A stretch of 64,000 bases of DNA from Bradyrhizobium monzae (lineage in GTDB: Bacteria > Pseudomonadota > Alphaproteobacteria > Rhizobiales > Xanthobacteraceae), in contig NZ_JAIRDQ010000001.1 of the NCBI RefSeq assembly GCF_021458635.1, positions 1,550,001 to 1,614,000 on the forward strand, written 5' to 3'. Shown one piece after another: positions 63,907 through 64,000 of the stretch; position 1 is the stretch's first letter; each line of letters begins with the position of its first letter. A program made the translations under genes and the position numbers. The notes beneath the pieces are model-generated. The model was not told the origin of the DNA. It made no database searches and saw nothing but the letters and a program-made list of their open reading frames with translations.

Positions 63907-64000
63907 ATGAAACTGGGCTTCTTCACGATGCCGATCCATCCGCTGGAGAAGGACTGGCGACAGTCCCTGGCTGAGGATCGCGAAGCGTTTCTGCTCGCCG
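63907..64000 (+). CDS. Luciferase-like flavin monooxygenase, N-terminus only
   Basis: The first 31 codons of a gene running off the right edge, preceded by AAGGTG and starting 31 bp after the GntR stop. The N-terminus MKLGFFTMPIHPLEKDWRQS is typical of LLM-class flavin oxidoreductases such as limonene- or alkane-type monooxygenases. It is probably part of the GntR-controlled catabolic set. Confidence 0.75.
   Translation, partial: MKLGFFTMPIHPLEKDWRQSLAEDREAFLLA

Overview
The window is GC-rich alphaproteobacterial DNA. Gene order and protein content point to Bradyrhizobium or a close relative: a rhizobial-type flagellar locus (MotA/MotB/MotC/MotE, FlaF, FlbT, roughly 31-kDa flagellins), many branched-chain-type ABC transporters, and intergenic palindromes of the kind common in that genus. 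The species assignment is inference; no rRNA or other marker gene is present.

Region 1 (1-35006) is a nearly complete flagellar locus, mostly on the minus strand. Read in the direction of transcription it runs motA-fliM-(small membrane protein)-fliN-fliG-flhB, flgB-flgC-fliE-flgG-flgA-flgI-motE-flgH-fliL-fliP, three flagellin genes, fliF-(fliH-like)-motB-motC-fliK-(lytic transglycosylase), then flgE-flgK-flgL-flaF-flbT-flgD-fliQ-flhA-fliR-(fliJ-like)-(rod-binding protein)-two unknown proteins. A short divergent plus-strand operon carries a DUF1217 protein, flgF and fliI. The single set of ~302-residue flagellins resembles the lateral (thin) flagellum of bradyrhizobia. Each flagellin gene has the same structured 5' leader, and each leader contains a segment complementary to its own Shine-Dalgarno sequence.

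Region 2 (35007-44040) is a mosaic: weak small ORFs, a MarR regulator with four C-terminal cysteines, palindromic repeats, a ketopantoate-reductase-like protein, an orphan HerA/FtsK-type ATPase, and a nickel operon. The nickel operon has a consensus NikR operator, a NiCoT permease and a TonB-dependent receptor broken by a frameshift.

Region 3 (44041-54638) holds a branched-chain-type ABC transporter with a fused permease, two CMD/alkylhydroperoxidase-fold proteins, a flavin-dependent luciferase-like monooxygenase and an NlpA/MetQ-type binding protein. These are followed by a MATE exporter divergent from a TetR regulator, with a palindrome between them.

Region 4 (54351-64000) looks catabolic: a second complete branched-chain-type ABC transporter (separate LivH and LivM), a 3-hydroxyisobutyrate-dehydrogenase-family enzyme, a DUF1330 protein, a quinone-oxidoreductase-like enzyme, a small cupin and a zinc alcohol dehydrogenase. 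A divergent GntR/FadR-type regulator lies beside them, with repeated ATTGGTTG half-sites in the shared promoter. The start of another luciferase-like monooxygenase runs off the right edge. No tRNA, rRNA, CRISPR array, integrase or transposase was seen.
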